The notes beneath the pieces are model-generated. The model searched no databases. It was not told the DNA's origin and worked only from the letters and a program-made list of their open reading frames with translations. A stretch of 64,000 nt of DNA from Brevibacillus centrosporus (lineage in GTDB: Bacteria; Bacillota; Bacilli; Brevibacillales; Brevibacillaceae), in NCBI RefSeq assembly GCF_003710815.1, contig NZ_RHHP01000010.1, forward strand, positions 1 through 64,000. Direction: 5' to 3'. Of the stretch, positions 17,067 through 24,944 are shown in pieces. Position 1 is the stretch's first letter. Every line of letters starts with the position of its first letter. The position numbers and the translations under genes were made by a program.

Positions 17067-18383
17067 ATGGAAAAGGCAAAAGCGCAACAAACCGTGTACG
17101 TGAATTCTTTTGTGAATGGCATCCTAGATCCTGAAAAAGCTATGCTCGGACCGGTTCGCGATGGGGGATTTATCGTAGCCAATACGACCCCGGGCTGCTG
17201 GGGACCCATGATTACGCCTGCACTTCGAGGCGGGCATGAGGTGACACAGCCTGTTTATGTAGAAGGAGCAAATGTCGGTGACGCGATCGCGATCCGCATT
17301 AAGTCCATTCAAGTGACCTCCATGGTTACTGCATCCGGTAATGAGCGGACGATGGAGGGGCGATTTTTGGGAGACCCGTTTGTTGCCGCAAAATGTCCTG
17401 GCTGCGGTACGCTGTATCCGGAGACAAAAATTGAGGGTATCGGACCAGAGGCCATCCGCTGCGTAAACTGCGGGGCGGAAACCACTCCCTTTACGTTTAC
17501 CAATGGTTACACGATTGGATTTAATGAAACCAAAGAGCTTGGAGTTACTCTGCCGCAGAAGGCCGCAGAAAAAATCGCCCAAGATGGTCGTTACTATATG
17601 AATACACCTGAGCAATCTCAGCAAAACCCGATTGTCACCTTTGCTCCGCATGATCTCGTCGGTGTTGTTGCCCGCGTACGTCCATTTCTCGGCCAGCTGG
17701 GGACAACTCCTTCCCATGCGATTCCCGACTCGCATAATGCGGGAGACTTTGGTGCTTTTCTCGTTGGTGCGCCGCATGAGTATGCCTTGACCCAAGAGCA
17801 GCTCGATCAGCACAAGACGGATGGCCATATGGATATCAACCGTGTGCGCGAGAATGCCATCCTGATTTGCCCTGTAAAAGTACCTGGCGGCGGAGTTTAT
17901 CTCGGGGACATGCATGCGATGCAGGGGGATGGGGAAATTGCTGGTCACACGACGGATGTTTCCGGCATTGTTACCTTGCAAGTCCATGTCATACCCGGGC
18001 TTTCCATAGACGGTCCTGTATTGTTGCCAGTAGAAGAAGATCTCCCCTATTTGGCGAAGCCGTTTACAGCGGAGGAAAAGGCAAAAGCGCTGCATTACGC
18101 CAAAACATGGGAGCTGGACAAACTGGAAGAGTCTCTGCCCCTATCGGTCATCGGTACGGGTGCCAATCTGAACGTAGCGACGGAGAACGGGCTGCAGCGT
18201 GCAGCTGATTTGTTGGAAATGACTGTTCCTGAGGTATTGAATCGGGCTACCATTACAGGGGCAATCCAGATTGGCCGTCACCCGGGTGTCGTTACGGTCA
18301 CTTTCCTAGCTCCAGTAGAACGGCTGGAAAAAATCGGATTGCTGGAGCTGGCAAAAGAACAGTACTCCCGCTACATAGAATAA
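17067..18383 (+). CDS. Acetamidase/formamidase family hydrolase with zinc-ribbon insert
   Basis: This 438-residue protein of the FmdA/AmdA family hydrolyses small amides to acid and ammonia. The family core is visible as PVKVPGGGVYLGDMHAMQGDGE, followed by GHTTDVSG. Between residues about 110 and 135 there is a CPGC...CVNC motif (four cysteines at about 110, 113, 132 and 135), a likely zinc ribbon. The start is ATG 17067 after GAGGAGAG. It is monocistronic. The true amide substrate is not evident: acetamide, formamide and larger amides are all known for the family. Confidence 0.85.
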   Translation: MEKAKAQQTVYVNSFVNGILDPEKAMLGPVRDGGFIVANTTPGCWGPMITPALRGGHEVTQPVYVEGANVGDAIAIRIKSIQVTSMVTASGNERTMEGRFLGDPFVAAKCPGCGTLYPETKIEGIGPEAIRCVNCGAETTPFTFTNGYTIGFNETKELGVTLPQKAAEKIAQDGRYYMNTPEQSQQNPIVTFAPHDLVGVVARVRPFLGQLGTTPSHAIPDSHNAGDFGAFLVGAPHEYALTQEQLDQHKTDGHMDINRVRENAILICPVKVPGGGVYLGDMHAMQGDGEIAGHTTDVSGIVTLQVHVIPGLSIDGPVLLPVEEDLPYLAKPFTAEEKAKALHYAKTWELDKLEESLPLSVIGTGANLNVATENGLQRAADLLEMTVPEVLNRATITGAIQIGRHPGVVTVTFLAPVERLEKIGLLELAKEQYSRYIE

Positions 18384-18399
18384 GAAAGTCAGAGAGACA

Positions 18400-18550
18400 A
18401 GCGATAGGCACTCCAACGAATAGACATGGGAAACGCTAGAGGAACTCTCGATGGGGTGCATTATTATCGACTGGTGAGGCGCCACTTAGTCCGAGGGATA
18501 CTGCTGGCGGATTCTCGTAGCCTGTATCATTCGCGCGAAAGAGTTGACAC
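18400..18550. other. Intergenic stretch with several possible hairpins
   Basis: These 150 bases lie between two convergent genes and code for nothing recognisable. They contain nested complementary segments: CACTCC (18410 region) against GGGGTG, and GACTGGTG against CACTTAGTC around a GC-rich loop near 18468-18492. A short GGGGTGC and a GGATACTGCTGGCGG stretch recall pieces of a TPP riboswitch, but the order and the missing core do not fit, and no gene lies downstream on the same strand. I see no known RNA family. Confidence 0.2.
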
Positions 18551-18557
18551 ATAGAAA

Positions 18558-18604
18558 ATCCCCTCGAAGGTTGCCACACAATACAACCACGAGGGGATAT
18601 TTTT
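18558..18604. terminator. Bidirectional terminator
   Basis: A long stem (ATCCCCTCG/CGAGGGGAT plus inner GGTTG/CAACC) has a T run on the plus side and an A run on the other. It serves both the formamidase gene and the convergent aminotransferase gene. Confidence 0.88.
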
Positions 18605-18638
18605 ACTTGTCATGTTTGGGCAATGCTATGTCAGCTGA

Positions 18639-19880
18639 TCAGCTTTGGGTCAGTTCTTTGATGCCTTGAATGAAACGGTCCACTTCCTCCAAGGTATTAT
18701 ACGGTGCCAGCCCTGCACGAATCCAGCCACCACTTTCATTTATCCCCAGCTTGTCCGCGAGTGTCATTGCGTAGAAATCTCCGTCTGCGATGAAGATCCC
18801 GTAGTCCTCGCACATTCTCTCGCAGAAGGCTTGCGGGGACCAGCCCTCTACACGGAAGGCGAGTGTTGGCGTCTTGGGGACATCAGGGGCAGCCTGGAAC
18901 AAGGTGACAGTAGGAATAAGGGACAGCGCATGTCTCAGCTTTTCTGCCAGCTCGTTTTCATAGACTTCGATTCGTTCATAGCCGGATTGGATTTGCGCAG
19001 CCAGGCTATCTCCGTTCCCCAATCCCGCAATAAATTCGATAGCGGGCCTTATTCCCGCGATCCCCTCGTGATTTTGCGTGCCTGTTTCCAGTTTATCCGG
19101 TATGTAGGTGGGAGCGGGTTGGAGTTTGTATGGCTGCAGCTGTTCAAACAGCTCTTGGCGTATGACGGCAATTCCGACGTGCGGACCAAAAAACTTATAG
19201 GCGGAGCAAAGAAGAATATCAGCACCCAAAGCGTCTCGGTCGATGGCAAGATGCGGGACGGCGTGGACAGCATCGACGGCGACGGGAATACCGAGAGCAT
19301 GAGCTTTTTCGGAAATCGCAGCAACGGGATTGATCGTACCGACAGCATTGGAAGCAAGACCAACGGCTACCAGACGTGTTCGCGGATTCAACAAAGAATC
19401 CAGCTCATCTACACGCAAGGTAAGGGTGTCTGGGTCCACAGGGAGCCAGCGCACGGTCATCCCGCGGTCTGCGGCGATCGTCAGCCACGGATCGACGTTC
19501 GCGCGATGGTCCAGCTCGGATACGATAATTTCATCGCCCTCTTGCCAGTGCTTGCCCAGCGCGCGTGCAATCGCAAAGGTCAGCGTCGTCATGTTCGCTC
19601 CAAATGCGACTTCCTCCGCTTTCGCTCCAAAGAGGGCAGCTACGGCTTCCTTCGCACTTGCTATGGTTTGTTCGGTTTCACGACTGCTCGGGAAGGAACC
19701 ATGCAGGTTGGCCCCGCCGTTTTGCATATAGGCATAAATGGCATCCATCGAGCTTTTTACGACTTGCGAACCTCCAGGGCCGTCAAAATAAACGGCTTGT
19801 TTACCATTGTAAGTCCGCTGCAAGGCGGGAAACTGTTCTCGAATTGCTGCGATTGGAAAGAGTTCCGTCGTTTTGGTCAT
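18639..19880 (-). CDS. Cysteine desulfurase-like class V aminotransferase
   Basis: This 413-residue PLP enzyme of the class V fold falls in the cysteine desulfurase-like subgroup. It shows YFDGPGGSQV near the N-terminus, the SELDHRANVDPW segment (cofactor-stacking His), AVDAVHAVPH (Asp to the pyridine N), and the Schiff-base lysine in CSAYKFFGPHVG at about residue 229. The ATG at 19880 has AGGAGA upstream on the minus strand. No Fe-S scaffold gene is adjacent, so a role in general [Fe-S] assembly is not supported. The subgroup's substrate is unsettled. It is monocistronic and shares a terminator with the convergent formamidase gene. Confidence 0.85.
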   Translation of the reverse strand: MTKTTELFPIAAIREQFPALQRTYNGKQAVYFDGPGGSQVVKSSMDAIYAYMQNGGANLHGSFPSSRETEQTIASAKEAVAALFGAKAEEVAFGANMTTLTFAIARALGKHWQEGDEIIVSELDHRANVDPWLTIAADRGMTVRWLPVDPDTLTLRVDELDSLLNPRTRLVAVGLASNAVGTINPVAAISEKAHALGIPVAVDAVHAVPHLAIDRDALGADILLCSAYKFFGPHVGIAVIRQELFEQLQPYKLQPAPTYIPDKLETGTQNHEGIAGIRPAIEFIAGLGNGDSLAAQIQSGYERIEVYENELAEKLRHALSLIPTVTLFQAAPDVPKTPTLAFRVEGWSPQAFCERMCEDYGIFIADGDFYAMTLADKLGINESGGWIRAGLAPYNTLEEVDRFIQGIKELTQS

Positions 19881-19980
19881 CGTCCACGTCTCCTTTTGGC
19901 TGCCAGATAGAATCCTACAACCTCCATATTATCACAATAATCAGCCAATTATAGAGAGAATCTCCTTTCTTGGTTTCGAA

Positions 19981-20010
19981 TTGTACAAATGGCTCGAGGG
20001 TATCTATACT
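19981..20010 (+). promoter_or_regulatory. Predicted sigma-A promoter for dedA
   Basis: TTGTAC and TATACT are separated by 18 bases, about 80 bases before the dedA start. Confidence 0.55.
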
Positions 20011-20089
20011 GAAAGGAGATACGTAATACTTGATAGGGTGCTCTGACTGTCACTCACCACCAGATCAATCTAGGGATGAGAGGGATACC

Positions 20090-20701
20090 ATGCAAACGTG
20101 GATTACTGCTTTTTTAGAGCAGTTCAGCTATATTGGCATTTTTTTACTGATGGCTTTGGAAAATGTGTTTCCGCCGATTCCTTCTGAAGTGATTCTTACC
20201 TTCAGTGGATTCATGACGACGTACACGACGTTATCGATTCCGGGCGTCATTATTTCAGCTACGATGGGATCTGTGATGGGGGCAATCGTGCTATACGGGA
20301 TCGGCTATTATTTAGAATTGGAAAAAATAGAAGTGCTTGTCGACCGTTGGGGTCATATCCTGCGCTTGAAGCGAGAGGATATCGCACGAGCGAATGTGTG
20401 GTTCGATAAATATGGGTACTGGACGATTTTCCTGTGCAGAATGGTGCCCTTGGTCAGAAGCCTGATTTCCGTTCCTGCGGGGATGACGAAAATGAACGTG
20501 TGGCTATTTTTGCTGTTCACGACCTTGGGAACCTTGATATGGAATGTCGCACTCGTGATGCTCGGGGCATTTCTGGGGCAGTCCTGGGAAGAGATTTTGA
20601 CTTTCATGGACATGTATTCGACGGTGGCATATGCGGTCATCGGCGGAGGAATCGTCATATTTCTGATTCTATTTCTGCGAAAAAGAGGAGTTAAATCGTA
20701 A
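20090..20701 (+). CDS. DedA family membrane protein
   Basis: This 203-residue DedA-family (VTT/SNARE-associated domain) protein is predicted to flip or exchange phospholipids and to support membrane homeostasis. It has five to six hydrophobic segments, the ENVFPPIPSEVIL motif at about residues 24-36, and the FLCRMVPLVRSLISVPAGMTKM motif, both diagnostic of the family. ATG 20090 is chosen over the in-frame TTG at 20030 because the hydrophobic N-terminus starts there. It is monocistronic, with its own promoter and terminator. Confidence 0.88.
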   Translation: MQTWITAFLEQFSYIGIFLLMALENVFPPIPSEVILTFSGFMTTYTTLSIPGVIISATMGSVMGAIVLYGIGYYLELEKIEVLVDRWGHILRLKREDIARANVWFDKYGYWTIFLCRMVPLVRSLISVPAGMTKMNVWLFLLFTTLGTLIWNVALVMLGAFLGQSWEEILTFMDMYSTVAYAVIGGGIVIFLILFLRKRGVKS

Positions 20702-20729
20702 AAGAGGTGCGAGCAGCACCTCTTTTTTT
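20702..20729 (+). terminator. Rho-independent terminator after dedA
   Basis: AAGAGGTGC/GCACCTCTT stem followed by seven Ts. Confidence 0.92.
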
Positions 20730-20869
20730 GTGGATTGGGTGCACACGCCACGCGCCCATCGTTTCCTGATTTATCCAAAATGAGAAGGGAAAGCTAAAGA
20801 AATCAAAAAATGAGCGTGATCGCTTTCTTGGTGGCGATAAGGCGCGGCGAAATTACATAGGAAAGGGGA

Positions 20870-21220
20870 ATGTCCATGATTTCGTTCCTCATAACGCTGA
20901 AGCATCTTATTACGTCGTTTTTTCACTCGATGAAAGACAAGGAATTTCAGGGTCTTCTCGTTTTGACCCTGACTACTTTGTTGTCAGGCACGATCTTTTA
21001 CGCAACTGTCGAAGGATTTCGTTGGGTGGATGCCATATATTTCAGCGTGACGACTTTGACGACTGTCGGTTACGGGGACCTGGCACCTAAAACGGATCTG
21101 GGCAAAATATTTACTATCCTGTATTTGTTTACAGGTTTGGGGATCATTCTGGGGCTGATTCGAAAGCTTACGGTCACGAGAACAACCAAGAGGGGCTCAG
21201 GGGATAGAAGCGAGGAATAG
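20870..21220 (+). CDS. Two-helix potassium channel protein
   Basis: This 116-residue 2TM ion channel subunit has a first helix at about residues 28-47. A pore helix follows, with the selectivity filter TTVGYGD at about residues 64-70, then a second helix at about 80-97 and a short basic tail (RKLTVTRTTKRGSG). It lacks any RCK/TrkA-N regulatory domain, so it is a minimal KcsA/MthK-pore-like channel expected to work as a tetramer. ATG 20870 follows AAAGGGGA. It is monocistronic between two terminators. Confidence 0.88.
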   Translation: MSMISFLITLKHLITSFFHSMKDKEFQGLLVLTLTTLLSGTIFYATVEGFRWVDAIYFSVTTLTTVGYGDLAPKTDLGKIFTILYLFTGLGIILGLIRKLTVTRTTKRGSGDRSEE

Positions 21221-21282
21221 GTGGGGTGGGGATGGTTCATCCCGGGTAACGACAAGTTCCTCTAACTGTGCCTGTGGTGATG

Positions 21283-21326
21283 AGCCTACTCTCTTCTTTC
21301 CGAAAAAGGAGAAAGTAGGCTTTTTT
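21283..21326. terminator. Terminator, probably shared by convergent genes
   Basis: AGCCTACTCTC/GAGAAAGTAGGCT arms are followed by TTTTTT. It sits between the channel gene and the convergent Rrf2-type gene. Confidence 0.85.
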
Positions 21327-21346
21327 ACTTAGGTCTGAGGAACAAG

Positions 21347-21790
21347 CTATTTTTCAGGTTTAGTCGGATGGCGGGGCTCCGTTTTATGGAGCAGAATATC
21401 TGCTATCGTATAATCAGCCAAGGTCGATTGAAATCTTTCCTCCGCCTTTGAAATGATCAAGGAAATAAATAGCTCGGAGCCCGTAGATGGAACCGACCAA
21501 TGGGGGATCATATCGGAAGAGCTAAGCGCCTGATACACATGCAGGACCGTGATGGAGTGAGGATCCTTTTCCAATACATACCCGCCGTATCTTCCGCCAA
21601 ATGTCTTTACCAGTTCTTCCTTTGCCAGCTTCGCCAGTATTTTTCGGACAAACGTCGGATCTTCGCCAATTGCCTCCGCGAGCTGATTGCTTTTTACCAT
21701 GCTCTTTTGCTCCGCCATCAAAACGAGAGCTCTCAAGGCGACATGAAACCATTTTGGACCAAGGTCGCCAGATTGAATCAACAGCTGCAT
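21347..21790 (-). CDS. Rrf2 family transcriptional regulator (no cysteines)
   Basis: This 147-residue winged-helix regulator of the Rrf2 group shows HVALRALVLMAEQ, then SNQLAEAIGEDPTFVRKILAKLAKE (helix-turn-helix) and GGRYGGYVLEK (wing). It has none of the three cysteines that hold an Fe-S cluster in IscR/NsrR; I find no cysteine at all, so it is not a cluster sensor. ATG 21790 is chosen since GCAGGAGG lies eight bases upstream on this strand; the frame is open slightly further. A perfect long palindrome lies just upstream at 21864-21897 and is the likely autoregulatory operator. Confidence 0.8.
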   Translation of the reverse strand: MQLLIQSGDLGPKWFHVALRALVLMAEQKSMVKSNQLAEAIGEDPTFVRKILAKLAKEELVKTFGGRYGGYVLEKDPHSITVLHVYQALSSSDMIPHWSVPSTGSELFISLIISKAEERFQSTLADYTIADILLHKTEPRHPTKPEK

Positions 21791-21843
21791 GAAAATATCC
21801 TCCTGCGTCAACAAAGAAAAATAGCCTGAATATTTCGTTGACT

Positions 21844-21849
21844 ATTATA
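21844..21849 (-). promoter_or_regulatory. -10 element of the Rrf2-type gene
   Basis: On the minus strand TATAAT lies about 55 bases before the start codon. The matching -35 position (poor, ATTAAA) falls inside the palindrome at 21864-21897, so a bound repressor would cover it. Confidence 0.5.
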
Positions 21850-21863
21850 CCATAGCTTAGTAT

Positions 21864-21897
21864 ATTTTAATTGTGATGATTCGATCACAATTAAAAT
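21864..21897. promoter_or_regulatory. 34-base perfect palindromic operator
   Basis: Arms ATTTTAATTGTGAT and ATCACAATTAAAAT are perfectly complementary over 14 bases around a 6-base spacer. It lies between the Rrf2-type gene and the divergent esterase remnant, 74 bases from the former start and 34 from the latter. It is probably the Rrf2-type protein's operator, controlling both directions. Confidence 0.7.
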
Positions 21898-21930
21898 GAA
21901 TGCGTTTCCAATCGTAGAGGAGGAATAGCT

Positions 21931-22706
21931 ATGGAAGAGAGAGTGCATCCAGAGCTGCGTACGATGCTGTCAGTAATGCCTGAATTGAACTTCGATCGGG
22001 AGAATCTCGAACCCATGAGAAAAGCGATGGATGAGATGTTCGTAGGTGGACCGCAGAACCCAGCCCTTTCCATAGAGGACTCTCCAGCGTGGTAGTCTCT
22101 GTCGATTACCGTCTGGCACCGGAGCATCCCTATCCGATTCCACTGGAGGACTGCTACTCGGCATTGCTTTGGTTCGCAGCGAACGCAGTGGAAATGGGAG
22201 TCGATCCAGCTCGCATAGCTGTGGTAGGAGCCAGTGCAGGAGGAGGCTTGACTGCCGCTGTCTCCTTGTTGGCGAGAGATCGAAACGGCCCAGCCATCGC
22301 TTTTCAGATGCCGCTGTATCCCATGATCGACGACCGTCATATCACCGTTTCTAGTAATGAGATCACGGATCATCGCGTATGGAATGCGAAGTTTAACCGA
22401 CAAGGCTGGGAAATGTATCTGGGAGAGCTGGCTGGCGGAGAAGTATCTCCTTATGCGGCTCCGGCTCGTGCAACCGATTTTTCACGGCTTCCCCCTACGT
22501 ATACATGCATAGGAGATTTGGATCCGTTTCGTGACGAGACGATTGAATACGTGTTAAAGCTGACTCAGGCCAAGGTGCCTGTCGAGTTTCATCTCTATCC
22601 AGGCTGCTTCCACGGCTTCGAGCACTCGGTACCGAATGCGTCGGTCAGCAAACGAGCAAAACAGGAGTACAATCAAGCCTTGAAGCGCGCCTTGCACAAA
22701 GAGTAA
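21931..22706 (+). pseudogene. Alpha/beta-hydrolase (esterase) with internal deletion
   Basis: The N-terminal 54 residues of a hormone-sensitive-lipase-type esterase (MEERVHPELRTMLSVMPEL...) run from ATG 21931, with GGAGGA upstream, into a stop at 22095. The rest of the enzyme continues in another frame from about 22080: VVVSVDYRLAPEHPYP, the nucleophile elbow GASAGG, and a C-terminal HGFEH with the catalytic His. The intervening 60 or so residues, which in this family hold the HGGG oxyanion-hole motif, are absent. A deletion plus frame change has therefore inactivated the gene. The remaining 3' frame lacks a convincing start of its own. Confidence 0.8.
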
Positions 22707-22735
22707 ACGCATTCTGAATGTTTGGAAGACGGGTT

Positions 22736-22758
22736 TATCATTTCCTTGAAAAATGATA
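22736..22758. promoter_or_regulatory. Inverted repeat upstream of iclR-type gene
   Basis: TATCATTT and AAATGATA arms are separated by 7 bases, 37 bases before the regulator start. It is a likely autoregulatory site. A single TATCATTT recurs at 23709-23716, upstream of the dehydrogenase cluster. Confidence 0.5.
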
Positions 22759-22794
22759 CCATGGACTCACTATTGAGTATGGGAAGTGATAGCG

Positions 22795-23574
22795 GTGAGC
22801 GCAGATCAATCTATGCAGACGATAAGTCGTACCATCCATATCCTGCGATGCTTTTCCAAGGAGGAGAAGGAAATTTCCTTGGCGGAGTTTCACCATAAGC
22901 TTGGCTTATCCAAATCCAGTCTGCAAAGGATTTTACATACATTGGTGAACTTTGGATTTTTGGAAAAAGACGAGAAGCGAAAAACATACCGCCTCGGAAA
23001 TGAGCTTTATTATTTGGGCAAGCTGGTGGAGGAGCATTCGCATCTGCTTACCGTGACCAAACCCTATCTCAAGGCGGTCCGGGATCGTTTTGGTGAGAGT
23101 GTCTATCTGAATATCATTGAAAATAACGAACGAAAATGCATCGCTTTTGAAGAGGGGAAGCACGATCTGATGACGATATCGTACATTGGACAAACTTCAC
23201 CGCTCTATGCGGGTGCATCTGCCAAGCTATTGCTAGCCTATTTGCCGCCTGAAAAGCTAGCGATGTATTTGCAGCAAACAACTTTGCAGCCGATAACAAG
23301 CGCTACGGTGGTTGATAAGGAAAAACTTGCAGATGAACTGGCAGAGGTTCGGCAAAGAGGCTATGCCAGCAGCAATGAGGAACGTGTTGTGGGTGTCTGC
23401 TCAGTCAGTGCCCCCATCTTTAATCGAGGGGGGGAGACGATCGCAGGTATCTCGATTTCTGCCCCTATGATTCGAGTCACGGATGAACGATTTCAAGAGT
23501 TCATTCAGGCAATCACGCAAACAGCCAGACAGATCTCAGATGAGTTCAAGTTTTCCCATACCAAAGAATATTGA
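22795..23574 (+). CDS. IclR family transcriptional regulator
   Basis: This regulator of about 259 residues has an N-terminal winged helix (TISRTIHILRCFS, then SLAEFHHKLGLSKSSLQRILHTLVNFGFLEKD, residues about 8-70). A C-terminal GAF-like effector domain ends in VCSVSAPIFNRGGETIAGISISAP, the IclR signature. GTG 22795 is preferred (GGGAAG eight bases upstream); GTG 22786 is in frame too. It lies just before a cluster for acyl-CoA degradation at 23793-28132, separated by a terminator, and probably controls it. The effector is unknown, but in this family it is usually the pathway substrate or a product. Confidence 0.85.
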   Translation: MSADQSMQTISRTIHILRCFSKEEKEISLAEFHHKLGLSKSSLQRILHTLVNFGFLEKDEKRKTYRLGNELYYLGKLVEEHSHLLTVTKPYLKAVRDRFGESVYLNIIENNERKCIAFEEGKHDLMTISYIGQTSPLYAGASAKLLLAYLPPEKLAMYLQQTTLQPITSATVVDKEKLADELAEVRQRGYASSNEERVVGVCSVSAPIFNRGGETIAGISISAPMIRVTDERFQEFIQAITQTARQISDEFKFSHTKEY

Positions 23575-23584
23575 GTACCTTTGC

Positions 23585-23637
23585 AAGCTATGTAGCTCAC
23601 TCCATTGCAGCCAATGAGTGGATTACGTAGCTTTTTT
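23585..23637 (+). terminator. Rho-independent terminator after iclR-type gene
   Basis: A long stem (AAGCTA, CACTC, CATTG paired with CAATG, GAGTG, TAGCTT, with small bulges) runs into six Ts. Confidence 0.8.
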
Positions 23638-23731
23638 GCATGAGAAACGAAGGGGTTAAATTTTTGTTTAATTCAGTCTATTATGTTGAATTGAGCTTTT
23701 TTCTCGTGTATCATTTCAATTATAGGTATTT

Positions 23732-23750
23732 CGTACCGATAAACGGTACG
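23732..23750. promoter_or_regulatory. Palindrome upstream of the acyl-CoA dehydrogenase cluster
   Basis: CGTACCG and CGGTACG flank ATAAA; it is perfect over 7-base arms. It is 43 bases before the first gene of the cluster, in a position for a repressor operator, possibly for the IclR-type protein. Confidence 0.55.
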
Positions 23751-23792
23751 TTGATGTTTCCCATCTATACAGCTTGGTCGAGGAGGTTAGCT

Positions 23793-24944
23793 ATGAACAG
23801 TCTGCAATTGCCGATTGGAGAAATCTCGGAACAGACAGGACACCTTCGGACACAGATACGGGATTTTCTTCAGCAGGAGAAAGAGCACGGAGCTTTTGTC
23901 CCCAAGTGCGATACATGGTTGAGCGGGTTCTCTGCGGATTTCAGCCGTAAATTGGGGGAGCGGGGTTGGATCGGAATGACTTGGCCTCTAAAATACGGTG
24001 GTCATGAGCGTTCAGCCATTGAGCGGTATATGGTCATTGAGGAGCTTTTGGCAGCTGGTGCTCCCGTAGCGGGCCATTGGATTGCCGATCGGCAGACGGG
24101 ACCACTTCTGCTCCGTTACGCTACAGATGAACAATGCAGGGAGTTCCTGCCGCGAATTGCACGCGGGGAATGCTATTTTGCTATTGGATTAAGTGAGCCA
24201 AACGCCGGGTCCGATCTGGCAGCCGTACATACGAGAGCGGAAAAAGTAGATGGCGGATGGATTTTGAACGGGAGTAAGACGTGGACGAGTGGTGCTCATC
24301 ATGCCCATTACATGATCACCCTGTGCCGCACGTCCCCTTACCATCCCGAAAAGCGTCACGAGGGGATGAGCCAGCTCTTGGTTGACTTGACCGCGCCTGG
24401 TGTAACCATTCGGCCGATCCTGCTCATGACAGGCGAGCATCATTTTAACGAAGTGTTTTTTGAAGATGTCTTCATTCCCGAGAACAGGCTGATCGGTGTG
24501 GAGGGCAACGGATGGAAGCAGGGAATGACGGAGCTGGCATATGAACGCAGTGGTCCTGAGCGATTTCTGAGCACCTATCCGCTACTGGAAGAGCTGATAA
24601 ACCAATTGCGCAAGAAAGGTGACAAGCATTTGATTGCTCAGGGAAGCAAGCTTGTTTCTCGTTTGTGTACGCTGCGGCAGATGTCGATCGGTATCGCACA
24701 CCTTTTGGAAAAGGGAGAGAGTCCAGATATTGCTGCTGCCCTCGTCAAGGACATGGGGACCAAATTCGAGCAGCAGGTGGCTGAAATCGCAAGGCTGCTC
24801 ATCCCGACTACACCTTCGACGAATGCTGCAAACCGATTGGATCAGCTGATGGCTCAGGCAGTCTTGCATGCACCTGGGTTCACACTGCGTGGAGGGACGA
24901 CCGAAATTTTGCGTGGAATCGTGGCGAAAGGGGTGATCGCATAG
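23793..24944 (+). CDS. Acyl-CoA dehydrogenase (first of a coupled pair)
   Basis: This 383-residue acyl-CoA dehydrogenase-fold flavoprotein has an N-terminal helical domain with GWIGMTWPLKYGGH and a middle domain with IGLSEPNAGSDLA and GSKTWTSGAHHAHY. The C-terminal end reads LRGGTTEILRG. Where classical enzymes have the catalytic Glu (YEGT), it has RGGT. The frame is open 50 codons upstream, but ATG 23793 has AGGAGG at 23780-23785 and fits the family N-terminus. Its stop overlaps the GTG of the next dehydrogenase by one base. Such coupled pairs in steroid side-chain degradation make heteromers with one active site per pair, and I infer the same here. Confidence 0.85.
   Translation: MNSLQLPIGEISEQTGHLRTQIRDFLQQEKEHGAFVPKCDTWLSGFSADFSRKLGERGWIGMTWPLKYGGHERSAIERYMVIEELLAAGAPVAGHWIADRQTGPLLLRYATDEQCREFLPRIARGECYFAIGLSEPNAGSDLAAVHTRAEKVDGGWILNGSKTWTSGAHHAHYMITLCRTSPYHPEKRHEGMSQLLVDLTAPGVTIRPILLMTGEHHFNEVFFEDVFIPENRLIGVEGNGWKQGMTELAYERSGPERFLSTYPLLEELINQLRKKGDKHLIAQGSKLVSRLCTLRQMSIGIAHLLEKGESPDIAAALVKDMGTKFEQQVAEIARLLIPTTPSTNAANRLDQLMAQAVLHAPGFTLRGGTTEILRGIVAKGVIA

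Noticed and set aside
17124..18095. Minus-strand open frame of 323 codons
   Set aside because: Antisense of the formamidase gene with no recognisable domain or ribosome site.
18440..18530. Possible TPP riboswitch
   Set aside because: GGGGTGC and GGATA-like pieces are present, but the conserved core order is missing and no same-strand gene follows.
18645..19910. Long open frame of 421 codons on the plus strand
   Set aside because: It is the antisense shadow of the class V aminotransferase gene on the minus strand; its translation resembles no family, while the other strand has clear motifs.
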